A stretch of 64,000 nt of DNA from Zygosaccharomyces rouxii (GCF_000026365.1 NC_012995.1:1242501-1306500), one strand, 5' to 3'. Shown: positions 31,573 through 42,896, counted from the first letter of the stretch. The notes: generated from the letters alone by a model not told the origin. Numbers and translations: made by a program.

Positions 31573-34533
31573 TTAATCATTTAGTTCGTAGAGAAATCCC
31601 GAACATATGCAAATCCTAGTGTACATAGTTGGCCATCTTTTGGTTTGTATGCTTGTGGGAACTATAGTTTTGTTAGGTGAAATGATGTAGCCGGCTCTCG
31701 TAACGCATCCGCATCTGCAGCATCTTTTCAATTTCCCGTCGGACAATTCTTCTGGGGTGAAGTGATCGAAAGATATAGTATCGAACTTCACTTGACAAAA
31801 AGATCTAGATGACTTGAGATCGTCTGGCAATTCATCAGTATCTACTACTAAGCCTTCGTCAATTGGTTGAAGTAATTTTAGCAGTTGAGGGTTGAAGAAC
31901 TCACCGTGAGAAATTCTCAATTCACTGGTATCCGTGAAATACACAGAAGTTGCGTTAACATGAGAAATTACTGCATTGTTGGAATAGGCTAGTAGGAAAT
32001 CTCCCATCTTGTGAACATCGGAGGGAATTTCAGCTTTAACTAATAATGAAGGTTCTCTTAAAGTGGATGGTTGTTGTTCGTTGAAGGCCGAAAACTTGTT
32101 ATTAACATCCACTAAGAAAGTCTCGAATTTCTCAAAATTAACTGGTGATTCTCCAAGGACCATCTTTAAAAATTTAGAGGATTCGTTCAAAACTGGGTAC
32201 GAAGTCTCTGGAAATTTAGTTACAATTTGGGTCACTTTTTTAATTTCATTGAGAATGGAAAGTATTAAAGTGCGCGGCATTCTAGCCCCGAATACTCCTA
32301 GGACTAGTGTATTAGATTTATCCTGGGGATCATTAATCAATAAGATTACTTCTTGTATCAGATATGTGACAAATTTAACAAACCATTTCGCGATCGGGAT
32401 TAAAGAATGCACCAAATCTTGCTTGGAGAACGAGGTTTGGAATGCTTTACTGTTTGATTGTTGTAGTGAACTATTACTCAATTGTTCAACGGCAAAGTGT
32501 AGATTACGCGAAACCCCGTTGAAGGCAAATAATACGTTCCTTAATGACATTATCACTCTGGCCATTTCATAAACGTTACTCTTGGTGAAAGTACATCCTA
32601 ATTCCAATTGTAAGAGCATCGTCTTTTGAATGGGTCTACTAGAAATCATTTTATCCATGATTTCCTTCGGAGCATCTGGAGTCACGTTGAAGAAAGAGTA
32701 GATACATGATATTAATGTTGTGATGAAATTTCTAGCTCTTTCTTCATCGAGTTGTGTTAGTCTTACTACATGAGTCTTGCATGCAATCGATAAATCTTCT
32801 GATGATAATTGCCTATGCGTACTGGCAACAAATCCAAATGCCAAAGTCGTGGCATTGGAAGCATCGGAATTCACATCGTTATAGTCTTTATCTTGTATGG
32901 CGTAGAACCTTGGATTATTTTTCTTTGCCAATTTTACAATAACACCACCCATGGATGGTGAGATTCTCAACCATTCGATGGCGGCAGAAGGTGGTACTTT
33001 GGGGAATTGTAAACCTGCACTTAAGACAGAAGTTATCATATCACGGAATTTACCCTGTTTACTTTGGTTCTGTAACCTTTCACTTTCAGGTTTCCAATCG
33101 TTTTGGTTATAGGTCACTATGGACCCATCTTGGAAATAAAAAGATGCAAGCCCATCGAGCATCTCTGAAGTCATAGAAATCACTCTGTTGGGAAATGTTA
33201 TCGATCCAGTCTGTAGAAGACTGAAATGTTTCGATCGCAGCGGTTGGTTTGTAGAGCTGCCGCTGTCGGAAGAAAATGATGCCGATTTCAAGATGTTAAC
33301 GAAATCGGGCCCTAACTGAGTTTGTACCAACCTGAACCGCTTCAAAAGAGAATTTTTAGTACCAAAAACATTATAGACAAGTAAAATCTCTGGATATGGA
33401 TTCTTCTCCACTGAACTCTTGGATAAAACATGGAGGTGAGCTAATTCGAGGACTCTACCTTCATCATCTAGTGCATCTGGTACAACGTCCAAAATGTGAG
33501 AAATTTTTAATGAGGGATCATTTAAAGTTGTTGGTGTTGTAGCATTGACGTTCCAATTGATATGAAGTTTGTAAAATGATAATCTTTTGAAATATTTGGA
33601 ATAAGTGGAAATTAGCATACATTGATCATCATTGATTGGTGTAATCTTAGCACATTTTAACCAATCCAATTCCTTGGTTCTCTGATTTTGTGAATTTTGT
33701 AGTTGTAAAGTGATTTTTTTATGATCTTTGGAGTTGGAAAATTGATACCAAAAATCTATCTGGCCATTTTTTCTCACTGCCATACATGCATATTTCATGA
33801 AAGGTGGATGGAAAACACCAAATGGTGGGATTTGTTGAGCCTTATTCCTGTGAGTATTAGAACTTACATCAAAAACACAGAATTGGGAACAGATAACAGG
33901 TTTGGAAGAACTCAACCAGTGAAAATTTAAAATCGTCGTATGGTACTCTTTTTTTGTCTGCTTTCTCTCCATTTTACCTAATGATGACGATGACGTAGAT
34001 GATGGGGTGGTTGTCATTACAGTAGTAGGGCGTAAAGGAACAAGTTGATTGTGAATCTTGTAAACGTTATCTTGGAACAACATGGTCAATTTCTCAATAG
34101 TAGATGGGCCCTCTGGACTTTGACCTGAGATCAGCATTGTCATATTACCTAACTCATCACACACTGCTAACATATCACCTGGGAGACTGAACCAATTGTT
34201 CCAATGTACAGATGACACGTTGTAAAAGAATCCATGGGAATGCTTATCACTATTCCCACCACTTGTGAGCGATGGTGTTTGACCAGAGACGCTACCATGA
34301 CGGACTCCATTACCACTAGTATGGCCGCTATTGCTACCAAGTCCATTCACAGCACCATTTTCATGTAATTGAGGATGAATAATGTATCTTTGTACCGGAT
34401 GAAACCTCCAATTTGTTCCGTTGATGGTCTCAAGGAATGTAATGCAAAGATTTCCTTCGGGAGACTTTGAGTCACCATAGGCAATTAAGCCGGTCTTTGA
34501 CCATGATACTAGGTCCTGCCCAATGCTATTCAT
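31573..34533 (-). CDS. SIN4: Mediator tail subunit Sin4/Med16
   Basis: Subunit of the Mediator tail module that mediates activation and repression by DNA-bound regulators. 986 residues (S. cerevisiae 974). The N-terminal half has WD-like repeats (GLIAYGDSKSPEGNLCITFLE, and FYNVSSVHWNNWFSLPGD around 150). The C terminus carries a cysteine pair cluster (CCRCGCVTRAGY and CICSGFLY) near the last 50 residues, as in Sin4. Start ATG at 34531-34533. Order matches YNL236W. Confidence 0.92.
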   Translation of the reverse strand: MNSIGQDLVSWSKTGLIAYGDSKSPEGNLCITFLETINGTNWRFHPVQRYIIHPQLHENGAVNGLGSNSGHTSGNGVRHGSVSGQTPSLTSGGNSDKHSHGFFYNVSSVHWNNWFSLPGDMLAVCDELGNMTMLISGQSPEGPSTIEKLTMLFQDNVYKIHNQLVPLRPTTVMTTTPSSTSSSSLGKMERKQTKKEYHTTILNFHWLSSSKPVICSQFCVFDVSSNTHRNKAQQIPPFGVFHPPFMKYACMAVRKNGQIDFWYQFSNSKDHKKITLQLQNSQNQRTKELDWLKCAKITPINDDQCMLISTYSKYFKRLSFYKLHINWNVNATTPTTLNDPSLKISHILDVVPDALDDEGRVLELAHLHVLSKSSVEKNPYPEILLVYNVFGTKNSLLKRFRLVQTQLGPDFVNILKSASFSSDSGSSTNQPLRSKHFSLLQTGSITFPNRVISMTSEMLDGLASFYFQDGSIVTYNQNDWKPESERLQNQSKQGKFRDMITSVLSAGLQFPKVPPSAAIEWLRISPSMGGVIVKLAKKNNPRFYAIQDKDYNDVNSDASNATTLAFGFVASTHRQLSSEDLSIACKTHVVRLTQLDEERARNFITTLISCIYSFFNVTPDAPKEIMDKMISSRPIQKTMLLQLELGCTFTKSNVYEMARVIMSLRNVLFAFNGVSRNLHFAVEQLSNSSLQQSNSKAFQTSFSKQDLVHSLIPIAKWFVKFVTYLIQEVILLINDPQDKSNTLVLGVFGARMPRTLILSILNEIKKVTQIVTKFPETSYPVLNESSKFLKMVLGESPVNFEKFETFLVDVNNKFSAFNEQQPSTLREPSLLVKAEIPSDVHKMGDFLLAYSNNAVISHVNATSVYFTDTSELRISHGEFFNPQLLKLLQPIDEGLVVDTDELPDDLKSSRSFCQVKFDTISFDHFTPEELSDGKLKRCCRCGCVTRAGYIISPNKTIVPTSIQTKRWPTMYTRICICSGFLYELND

Positions 34534-34795
34534 CGAACCTTATGAGTTCCCTTTTAGTCTCTTGTACTGTTTTCGAACCTTTGACGGTAAATCATGATTA
34601 GTTTTTAACTTTCCGTTCGATTTTGTCGAAGATTCCGTTGAGCGCCAAGTTAGAAAGTTGACTATTAAGGATTCAAACAGAATTATAAAGAATCTACATT
34701 GAAGCTTTTATAAATTTCTTAGGGTCTATACATTATGTGCAATGAGGATTTGTGAAGCCATTTTTATCATGAAGGATTTGTCACTTCAGTCTCCT

Positions 34796-36163
34796 TTAGG
34801 TTTCAAGGCGTCCAGGCTCCACAGAATCACTTTGTTGTTCTTCTTGAATGGCATCATCTAATTCAAATTCAGTCTCAGGATGCACGTTAGCTATACTTGA
34901 ATATCCATAAAATAAACCGTCTTCTGTAGCTCGTACCAGGTGCAAATAAAATTCCAGACATATTAAAATCCACAAGTAAACCATAAACGAACCTGAAATT
35001 AACAGCAAACTATAGGAGCTATACCCAGCTTTGAATCTTAGTACCAATTCTAATTGTTCTTCAGTGGCTCCCATAAACAAGACACCAGAGCATACGAGAC
35101 AAAATGGTGGTAAATATTGGAAGGATTGAATCTTATCCAATGTTCTTCTATCTTTTAAGAGGAATGCGATTTCCACAATTCTGAGAGCACCACCAAACAT
35201 GAGTACAATACCAAATAAGAAGTGGACCTTAGTACTTATAACCAAGGATTGGGTGTGCTGTGACATGGCCCAACCAGTAAAGACTATTATCAAACTGGGT
35301 ATAAAGGTACGTCTACCGCCTCTGCTCAAAAAAATACCAAGCAATCCACCACTCCACCATAGAACACCCATAGCGGTATGTTCATACTCACTCATCTTCC
35401 AGCTTTTACCCCATCTATGTTCAGTGAAGGTGTTGACGATCCCCCAAATGCACATAATCCAACTATCGATGTGGTCTTGAGTATATGAGGTCTTGGCATT
35501 TCTAATCCATGGGATCACGAGAACTAGGGTATAGATGAATCCATAGAGGATGAAGGATGATCCCATAATACCATGAGCAATACACTGACCAGTATGTTGT
35601 TCACGGCAGAATCCAAACATGGCTACCGGTGATATACAGACTTTGACCCATCCCGCTAAAATACTGGCAAATGAAAGTGCACGATGTACATATGCAAGTT
35701 TAGACTCACCCGTACGGCTAACAAATGCCTGTAATTTCTTGTTTTTAATGAGTACACTAGTTCCACTTGCCAGGCCACCAAAAAAAATAGCAGTCCAAAC
35801 CAATAGGGCTAAAACCCATGCAGTACCTCTAGAAGTCCTATTTTCGATACCATTGTTATCATTAAACCTAAAAATGGCAGCTTCTAAGATAGCATAAATA
35901 CCACAAACCGATTGGAATACGACTGCAGAGTAAATCTTACCTGCAAACGTCAGACATGTCACTACCGATGGCAGTAGCAGCAGGAATAAAACTGTACATA
36001 TCCAATGGAATGATCTTGGACCTGCAGATTGAATGTCAGGACTAGTTAAACCTTCCAGATTATCTGGATTCATATCACCATGGGCCCGTACTGCATTGAC
36101 GAGCGCCAATGACACAAGTAGGTATCTTAGCCTCCACAGCAAACTCATATTGAGCTGATACAT
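34796..36163 (-). CDS. YTP1: Multi-spanning membrane protein Ytp1
   Basis: Conserved fungal membrane protein of unknown activity; the C-terminal half is related to bacterial and fungal 'Ytp1-like' families. 455 residues from the ATG at 36161-36163 (the longer frame begins with TTG; another ATG is six codons in). An N-terminal signal-like helix is followed by HGDMNPDN and around ten hydrophobic segments, including conserved HTGQCIAHGIMGSSFI and EHRWGKSWKMSEYEHTAMG. Order matches YNL237W. Confidence 0.92.
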   Translation of the reverse strand: MYQLNMSLLWRLRYLLVSLALVNAVRAHGDMNPDNLEGLTSPDIQSAGPRSFHWICTVLFLLLLPSVVTCLTFAGKIYSAVVFQSVCGIYAILEAAIFRFNDNNGIENRTSRGTAWVLALLVWTAIFFGGLASGTSVLIKNKKLQAFVSRTGESKLAYVHRALSFASILAGWVKVCISPVAMFGFCREQHTGQCIAHGIMGSSFILYGFIYTLVLVIPWIRNAKTSYTQDHIDSWIMCIWGIVNTFTEHRWGKSWKMSEYEHTAMGVLWWSGGLLGIFLSRGGRRTFIPSLIIVFTGWAMSQHTQSLVISTKVHFLFGIVLMFGGALRIVEIAFLLKDRRTLDKIQSFQYLPPFCLVCSGVLFMGATEEQLELVLRFKAGYSSYSLLLISGSFMVYLWILICLEFYLHLVRATEDGLFYGYSSIANVHPETEFELDDAIQEEQQSDSVEPGRLET

Positions 36164-36427
36164 CTGCAAAGATGACGAAAAGCCTTGGAATATAAAACTA
36201 TCTAGTAGATTTCCACAACTGTGAAAGTTCTATTGTTATATAAACAGGCCATGTTTAAGCTTCTTCGGGCGTTCCAACACGCGTACACCCCTCGCAAGTG
36301 TGTAATAGGCGGCTGTAAGAGGATCTGACTGGATCCAAAGTGTCAAAAAGTATCTTGGAAATATGTATATTAGAAGTATAAAAATATGAGTTCTCTATTT
36401 TCTCACATATTCCATGCAAAATATCTA

Positions 36428-38800
36428 TCAGCTTTTGGGTGTGTGACTGTCACCCTCAGGTGGAGCATCATTCAGAGCTTCTTGTGATCCGCTTTGCTCT
36501 GTTGCCACTGGTTCATCTCCCTCCTGTTCATCAGTAGCAGCAACGTAATCATCGTCAGAGACGTCAAAATCGAAATCTTCGACATCACCAGTATCTAGCA
36601 TACGACTGTTAGTAGCTAAACTGTTATCCATGGTAGATTCATAGTCAGAATCTGTGTCAATGATGTCGAATTCGTAAGTCTCAGCCCTTGATCTTCGTAT
36701 TCTTCTTCTTGATCTTAAAAACACTGTAAAATACAGGACCAAAAACACTGCACCTGCAGCAAATAAGGCCAGGAAATAGTGCATTGCCTGTGTAGGTGGG
36801 AAAATACGAGTACGCGAACCTTCGAAATTAGAATCAGATGTTGTCATTGCAGCGGACGAGGATGGAGCTGTAGTAGTAGCAGTAGTAGGTGTTTGGGTAG
36901 TACTGGTATGAGCAGATTCATGAGTGGATGCAGTTGATGGTATTGGGGAAGTGCTTGTTGAAGGTGCAGCAGTGGATTCACTTGGTTCAGAGTCCAGTTC
37001 TTTATCATTACCAAATTTGAAAGGAACAGCCTTTGAAGCATCTATTGATTCACCAAATAGTTTTAGACGCCAGTTGTTAAAAGTTACTAGCCTACCATCT
37101 TGTTTAGTATTGACACGTAACTGCCAATCACCAACAGCGTTTTCACCCCAATGGGCCACAGACATGAAACTCCATTCCTTGAAGCCCTCATTGGAATTGT
37201 CATATTTACGTACCACACCTAAATTGGAGACTATACCTGAAGGTGAAATTAAGTCAATTGTAGTAGCACCACGTAAATCAGTATCCACATCTACAGTTAC
37301 AATAATGTGTTCAACTCTTTTGAAATTAGCATTTTTCAAATCTTTCTCTTTAATGGTGAAATGGGATCTCAATTCATGTGAGGTCTCATTGGTATTTTGA
37401 TTTACAGATTGGGTTTTTGTATAGTACCAAGCTTGTGGGTTAACGTTTTTCCAAGTGGTTGCCATCTTTGCCATGGCGTAAGCATCAATTTTACCATATC
37501 CATATTTGTGGGAATATCTTCTACCAAGAGCACCTTGTTGCCATTCACCATCATTATCGTTGATCTCCCTTGCAGATAAAACAGATAGATATTGAACATC
37601 TCTCCAAGTCAAATTAGGGTTTGCTTCTAGAATCAATGCATAAATACCGGCGGCTAAAGGTGCAGCAGCCGAAGTACCCCCATGAGTTTCTGAACATTGA
37701 CCTTTAATATCAGTAGTATGGATAAATTCACCACTACCTGAAGAGTAGGTAGTTACCATCAGAGCAGAGCAACTTTCAGAATAGGAAGGATGTAATCCCT
37801 TATGATCTAGGGCCCCCACTGTAATGGAATAGATGGAATTCGTATAGCCATCGTAGTTACAGTTATCACCGAATGCACCACCGTTACCACTTGCAAATAC
37901 GTAGAGGGCTCCTTTTTTGTCTCTTCCTTCTTGGACACCTTTCACAAGAGCTTTTCTAACCAAGTCTGTTGGACCTTGTAAATGTCTACCATCATCTGCC
38001 GGCCCCCAAGAACACGAATAGATATCGTTGATATCCAAACCGTAAATTAGAGATGCAGCTTCTTGTTCAGCAGTGATTTCACCACTAAGAATTCTAATTC
38101 CTGACAATTTAGCATTGAACGCTACACCGACAGCACAAAAATCGTTAGGAACAGCCGCAATTTCACCTGCACAACGGGTACCATGGTAATCATCATCTAA
38201 TCTTGGTTTAGGTAACTTAGTATTATCATTAAAATCCCATGAACCTTCTTTACAGAAATTATCTTTCAAATCTTCACTCTCATAATCTAATCCATCATCT
38301 ACAATAGCAGCTACCACGCCATGACCGGTAATATTTTCATACCAAAGTCCTGTGGCATTGACATCATTCCCCGGATAGTTGGTATTTATTAAATGCCATT
38401 GTTTTTCAAACAAAGGATCATGAATATTTAATTTTAATTCAGCTTCCTTCAAAGGAGTCATACTTGAGTCTATGGGAGTTCTCTTGTACAACCGATGCGG
38501 TAGCAATTCTTCATGAGAGATAATATTATCATCTGTATTTAATTCTCTTTTAACATTACCATTATCATTATCATCATCATTGTTCTTTAATGTGGAGAAA
38601 ACTATGTGAGAATCCAATCCACGCACAGCATGCTCAAATTTCCAGTGTGGATACTTTTCCTGCAGTTCAGCTAAACTCAACTCACTTTCAATGGCAAAGT
38701 ACCTACGCAGTTCATGGTCCTTTGTGGGTACCTGTTGTGAATATCCCCCACAAGCCATGTAAACCGTAGCAAGCAGCCCCGTAATTGTGCTTACTTTCAT
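36428..38800 (-). CDS. KEX2: Kexin proprotein convertase Kex2
   Basis: Golgi serine protease that cleaves after Lys-Arg in pro-alpha-factor and other secreted precursors. 790 residues (S. cerevisiae 814). It has a signal peptide (1-21), and a prodomain ending in a Lys-Arg at 106-107 (autocleavage site). The subtilisin domain has Asp168 (VDDG), His206 (YHGTRC), oxyanion Asn306 (ASGNGG) and nucleophile Ser377 (GGTSAAAP). A P domain follows (about 470-610), then a Ser/Thr-rich stalk and a single membrane span near 685-710. The cytosolic tail has the YEFDII-type tyrosine retrieval signal. All catalytic residues are intact. Confidence 0.97.
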   Translation of the reverse strand: MKVSTITGLLATVYMACGGYSQQVPTKDHELRRYFAIESELSLAELQEKYPHWKFEHAVRGLDSHIVFSTLKNNDDDNDNGNVKRELNTDDNIISHEELLPHRLYKRTPIDSSMTPLKEAELKLNIHDPLFEKQWHLINTNYPGNDVNATGLWYENITGHGVVAAIVDDGLDYESEDLKDNFCKEGSWDFNDNTKLPKPRLDDDYHGTRCAGEIAAVPNDFCAVGVAFNAKLSGIRILSGEITAEQEAASLIYGLDINDIYSCSWGPADDGRHLQGPTDLVRKALVKGVQEGRDKKGALYVFASGNGGAFGDNCNYDGYTNSIYSITVGALDHKGLHPSYSESCSALMVTTYSSGSGEFIHTTDIKGQCSETHGGTSAAAPLAAGIYALILEANPNLTWRDVQYLSVLSAREINDNDGEWQQGALGRRYSHKYGYGKIDAYAMAKMATTWKNVNPQAWYYTKTQSVNQNTNETSHELRSHFTIKEKDLKNANFKRVEHIIVTVDVDTDLRGATTIDLISPSGIVSNLGVVRKYDNSNEGFKEWSFMSVAHWGENAVGDWQLRVNTKQDGRLVTFNNWRLKLFGESIDASKAVPFKFGNDKELDSEPSESTAAPSTSTSPIPSTASTHESAHTSTTQTPTTATTTAPSSSAAMTTSDSNFEGSRTRIFPPTQAMHYFLALFAAGAVFLVLYFTVFLRSRRRIRRSRAETYEFDIIDTDSDYESTMDNSLATNSRMLDTGDVEDFDFDVSDDDYVAATDEQEGDEPVATEQSGSQEALNDAPPEGDSHTPKS

Positions 38801-39058
38801 CTTTTATGCATTAAAACACAACCACAGTTCTTAAGCTATCTTCTTTGCAATGTGAACTAAAGCGCTAATTGAGTTCTAATGCAATCTTTAGCTATATTCC
38901 TCTCTAAATGTTAACACTTGTCTTCAATTGCGTATGTTGTTTTCTCAATTGTTGTTGTTTTCCTTCCATTTTCCTCGACGCCCTGGGCCGAAATAAACGT
39001 TGATCTGTTTGTACAATATTATGATGATTAGTTACATAGAATAAAAAAAAAAGGCTAT

Positions 39059-40429
39059 TTATTCTGCTAATGCTCCCATTGGATCCCATAATGGTAGTAA
39101 AATTGGTTTTTCTTGTTCATTGTGGAATTTTTCTGCTAATTCTTGTGGCAATTGGTCGACATCAACGACGATTTGGAAGGAGTATTGTTCAAAATACTCT
39201 TGAGTCATAACGTATGACCCTTCCTTACCCGAGTCCTTACCCCAAGAATTTTCCACACGGTAACGAAGTGGCTTTCCCGTTGATTCATCTACATGGACAC
39301 CAGTGATCAACATTGCATGTGTCATTAAAGATTCTCCATAACGAATACGAGCTTCCTTGGATTGGTTCAAATGGTAACCGATGGCGTCGTAGTTCCATGA
39401 TTGCAAATCCATGATACCGAATTTTTTATTCATATAACGAGGGGTGTGTGATCCAAAGAAAACGGCTTTGTTGTTCTTGATACAATCGACTACTAATTGT
39501 GATAAAGTGTCATTCTCCAAATTCAAATATCTCACTTTCTCACCTCCTAGAACGTTACCCAAACGATCAATTTCGATGATACTACCGAACTCGTGGCGGG
39601 GATCGTTGATTAATGAAACTGGTTTTGTATCGTCCAACTGAGCATATTCCTTAGCAAAGTTCAATGGAGTCGTCTTAATAGTATGCAACTTCTTATCCTT
39701 GTCTGAATAGGTCCAGGTAAATTCCTCATCAGGTTGCACTGGTGGTAGATCCATGAAAAGAGTGAAAATTTCAAACAATTCACGTTGCATGGAAGTCAAT
39801 TTTTCTGCTGTATCTTCATCCTTAGAAGATGGTTCACGGAGTTGTTGTGCAAATTCACGTAATTTGGAAGTCAATAGAGAATTCCATTTACTTGATGCAA
39901 TGGTCGAGTAAGGCAAATCACCGTAGATATCCTTTGGAATTAAACCATACTTGCGAACCAAATTGAGAAACATACTGTACTGACCACCATCTTCAGTGGG
40001 GGACTTCAATAAGTGTTGAACCAACCTTGAATCCACAGGTTCTTCACGGGTTTGTACAATCTGATCCAAAAAATAATTGGCCTTTTCTAATTTATCATAG
40101 AAGAAGAGGTATGACTGTGATAATTCAAATTCCTTTAGATTCAGTTTTTGAATTACGTTGAGTCTTAATTGATTGGTAGCTGCAAACAACCAGCAACGTC
40201 CTGAAGATCTTTGATTGGTAACTGGTAACTGATCTACTGTAACTTGATGATTGAACGAGCGATTTTCTAATTCTTGTAGACGACTACGGTTCAAAAGTGC
40301 TTCATCTGCATTGCAATTCTTAAGCACAGTGGCTGCTAGTCGGTGAGCGCGGTCTTGCTTGAGCTCTTTGTCCCAATGGGTCAGGTTACGGATATTTAGA
40401 CTGGACATTGTACGTGTCAATGGGGTCAT
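39059..40429 (-). CDS. LAP3: Bleomycin hydrolase / cysteine aminopeptidase
   Basis: Papain-fold aminopeptidase with bleomycin hydrolase and homocysteine-thiolactonase activity; also called BLH1/GAL6. 456 residues. Catalytic Cys79 in [19 protein letters not shown], catalytic His near 370 in [11 protein letters not shown], Asn near 391 in ENSWGKDSG. The C terminus ends PMGALAE; in S. cerevisiae the terminal residue is trimmed by autocatalysis. Starts at Met1 or Met8 are both possible; the mitochondrial-type N-terminal extension reported for the S. cerevisiae long form is not evident. Divergent from NAR1. Confidence 0.96.
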   Translation of the reverse strand: MTPLTRTMSSLNIRNLTHWDKELKQDRAHRLAATVLKNCNADEALLNRSRLQELENRSFNHQVTVDQLPVTNQRSSGRCWLFAATNQLRLNVIQKLNLKEFELSQSYLFFYDKLEKANYFLDQIVQTREEPVDSRLVQHLLKSPTEDGGQYSMFLNLVRKYGLIPKDIYGDLPYSTIASSKWNSLLTSKLREFAQQLREPSSKDEDTAEKLTSMQRELFEIFTLFMDLPPVQPDEEFTWTYSDKDKKLHTIKTTPLNFAKEYAQLDDTKPVSLINDPRHEFGSIIEIDRLGNVLGGEKVRYLNLENDTLSQLVVDCIKNNKAVFFGSHTPRYMNKKFGIMDLQSWNYDAIGYHLNQSKEARIRYGESLMTHAMLITGVHVDESTGKPLRYRVENSWGKDSGKEGSYVMTQEYFEQYSFQIVVDVDQLPQELAEKFHNEQEKPILLPLWDPMGALAE

Positions 40430-40481
40430 AATATTCAGGAGTCTTCTTTTAATATCTTAGTAATGTATGTACCTTTATACC

Positions 40482-40500
40482 TATATATATATATATATAT
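40482..40500. repeat. AT dinucleotide repeat
   Basis: A run of TA repeats in the LAP3/NAR1 divergent promoter. It may also serve as TATA sequence for NAR1. Confidence 0.7.
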
Positions 40501-40587
40501 TTGCGAGAAATTGACAACCGTCGCTTTGTCATATCGACATTTCAAACTACTTGCAACCAACATCATTTTAGCAGTAGTATCAAAGAA

Positions 40588-42042
40588 ATGAGTGCAAAAC
40601 TTTCTGAAGAAGATTTGAACGATTATATTGCGCCTGGACCCATCTGTATTAATCCTGCTGGTAGTTCATCCTCTAACAAGGCTGCTTCTAATGCAAACGG
40701 GACGCCTTCTGATGAATTAGAGGTAGGACAAGAATCAAGTGAGCCTGAGAAAGTCTCTATATCACTACAGGACTGTCTGGCATGTGCAGGATGTATTACA
40801 TCAAGTGAAGAAGTTTTACTCAGTAAGCAGAGTCATACCGTTTTCCTTGATGCCTGGAAGCAACTACAGGGATCTTCTAAAATTTTAGTTATTAGCGTTG
40901 CTCCCCAGTGTAGACTATCTTTGGCTCAGTACTTTGGGTTGTCTCTACCACAAATGGATAAGGCACTTTTAAATATATTTGCCAGCGTCTTACACTGTCG
41001 ATATGCTGTCGGTACGGAATTAGGTAGAGTTATTGCCATCCAACATACGAATGAACATTTGTTTAAATTAAAAAAACAACAGAGTATTAACAACGATGGG
41101 AATACAAAGAGAGGCACACCACGTCTTTGTAGTGTATGTCCAGGGTTTGTCCTATATGCTGAAAAGACGAGGCCGGAATTGGTACCGCTATTATTAAATG
41201 TCAAATCACCTCAGCAAGTGACCGGTTCTTTATTGAAACAGACGTTACCACCAGAACAAGAAATTTATCATTTATCGCTTATGCCCTGTTTTGACAAAAA
41301 ATTGGAGGCTTCAAGACCTGATGCCGTGGAAGAAGGTGTTGATTGCGTTTTAACACCAAGAGAATTTTTGGCCATTATGCAAGAGCTACAAATCGATATA
41401 AAGGATCATTTAAATGTTGATTTAGCGGCTTCTGCACACGAGTTATCACCACCAGGTTGGGACCCGCAGGTGCACTGGGCTTCTAATGCCGGTAGCAGTT
41501 CAGGTGGTTATGCGTTCCAATACGCTAGGTATCTGCAATCATTAAATCCAGGTTCACAAATACACATTTTAAATGGTCGTAATGGTGACGTTCGTGAATA
41601 TCGTGTGACGGCTTCAGATGATCAGCAAAAGGTCTTTGGATCGACAAGTGAACTATATGGATTTCGTAACATTCAAAACATGGTGAGGAAACTCAAGGGT
41701 GCACAAAGAGGCGGACGTGTCGTAGTGCGTAAACGTGGTGCTAACAAGGGTGATTCTGCTCAAAATGGTGCTACTATGCAAGCTGATCCCTATGAAGGAG
41801 AATTCATAGAAGTAATGGCATGTCCTGGGGGTTGTATCAACGGTGGTGGTCTACTAAGTGGTGAAAGCAGCGTTAAGCGTAGAGCCACTGCTCAAGTTCT
41901 AGATGAAAGGTATGAGAAGGAGTTCGTAGAATTAGACCCCTTGAACTTACCTTTGGGATCTGCATCAGAGAAATCTTACGAATACGAGTTCCATGCAATT
42001 GAAAAGAGTACAAATGTAGTATCGATGAGCAGTGAGTGGTGA
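40588..42042 (+). CDS. NAR1: Cytosolic Fe-S assembly factor Nar1
   Basis: Iron-only-hydrogenase-like protein of the cytosolic iron-sulfur cluster assembly (CIA) machinery. From the ATG at 40588 it has 484 residues (S. cerevisiae 491); the frame upstream begins at TTG and runs through the 5' leader. Cys20 (GPICINP) plus the CLACAGC motif form the N-terminal cluster site. C-terminal H-cluster-like cysteines are seen in SVCPGFV, MPCFDKK and MACPGGCINGGG. Order matches YNL240C. Confidence 0.95.
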   Translation: MSAKLSEEDLNDYIAPGPICINPAGSSSSNKAASNANGTPSDELEVGQESSEPEKVSISLQDCLACAGCITSSEEVLLSKQSHTVFLDAWKQLQGSSKILVISVAPQCRLSLAQYFGLSLPQMDKALLNIFASVLHCRYAVGTELGRVIAIQHTNEHLFKLKKQQSINNDGNTKRGTPRLCSVCPGFVLYAEKTRPELVPLLLNVKSPQQVTGSLLKQTLPPEQEIYHLSLMPCFDKKLEASRPDAVEEGVDCVLTPREFLAIMQELQIDIKDHLNVDLAASAHELSPPGWDPQVHWASNAGSSSGGYAFQYARYLQSLNPGSQIHILNGRNGDVREYRVTASDDQQKVFGSTSELYGFRNIQNMVRKLKGAQRGGRVVVRKRGANKGDSAQNGATMQADPYEGEFIEVMACPGGCINGGGLLSGESSVKRRATAQVLDERYEKEFVELDPLNLPLGSASEKSYEYEFHAIEKSTNVVSMSSEW

Positions 42043-42432
42043 TTGAAATTATTAATTGTATAGTAAATGGTATTTATGGGAGTTTGGATTTTATGTTTTG
42101 TAAATAATGGCAAGTTTTTGAACCCTTTGAGTTGTACTGTAGAAAAACCAACTATACTGCTGAAGCTTGGAACCATTTATAATAATTTATCAAGGTGGTA
42201 GTATGTCCACAAGACATACGACTTTTACTTACAATGTCCATTACAGAATTTCTAGTCTGCGTTATTATCAGGCCGAGTCATTAGCCCATTTGAAAACCTA
42301 GAGGTCTTCGATCCTCTTGGATGACTTTCTCTTCCGAGTATTAAGAATATGCAGAAGTAGAACAAGACCAAAGCAGACTGACATATATATATATATAGGA
42401 TGTAAGACAGAGCACAGTCTGGAATCACACGA

Positions 42433-42442
42433 TAGCCGCCGA
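42433..42442 (-). promoter_or_regulatory. Perfect URS1 core (Ume6 site)
   Basis: TAGCCGCCGA is the reverse complement of TCGGCGGCTA, the URS1 element bound by Ume6 at early meiotic genes in S. cerevisiae. It lies 391 bp after the NAR1 stop and over 1.1 kb from the next gene, so its target is unclear. Confidence 0.4.
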
Positions 42443-42650
42443 AACCGGGCGGAGAGGATTAGGGGTGCATAGGCAGGGTAACACTATCAAAGGCGTGTAT
42501 ACAAGTTTATATTACCGCTGACTTTCCACTGATCTCACACATTCTAACTGTAAAGAACATTAGATGTGAGGTGGAGAGTAGACACGAAAGGATGTTTAAG
42601 CAGGATTTCCCCTAGATAATAGCTGATATCGGTGGATGACTTCTAGCCGT

Positions 42651-42896
42651 CTAAGGTTCAAGATAGATCCTGAAAGCCATTTCCTCGAAGTAGGGCCGTG
42701 GTCTTGCGATGTATTCTCCCATAAAGCAGTAAATAAATTTCTTTTGAGAAAAGATGGTGAAGCTCATAAGACAGATGTAAGCAAGAAAAATGAACTGTTT
42801 GAAGGATGTTAAGAGCTTCCAATCTGTTGAGAAGAAGCTCGGTATGTTAATGGAAGAATAGCTCTTAGTCACGTAGTAACCGTCCTGACATTCCAC
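42651..42896 (-). pseudogene. Possible membrane-protein relic
   Basis: An 81-codon frame without an ATG near its beginning (first codon GTG, preceded by a stop). It uses many C-ending codons and encodes one hydrophobic segment (about residues 30-50) and the tail RPRPYFEEMAFRIYLEP. I do not recognise the family. Codon pattern hints at former coding; it could equally be chance. Confidence 0.25.

Noticed and set aside
42089..42099. ARS consensus-like TTTTATGTTTT
   Set aside because: A single 11-bp match in AT-rich DNA is common by chance, and origin sequences differ among yeast genera.
42301..42330. tRNA-like T-arm (AGAGG ... CCTCT around TTCGAT)
   Set aside because: The loop has 8 bases, the invariant GTTC context is missing and no A box or acceptor stem can be formed.
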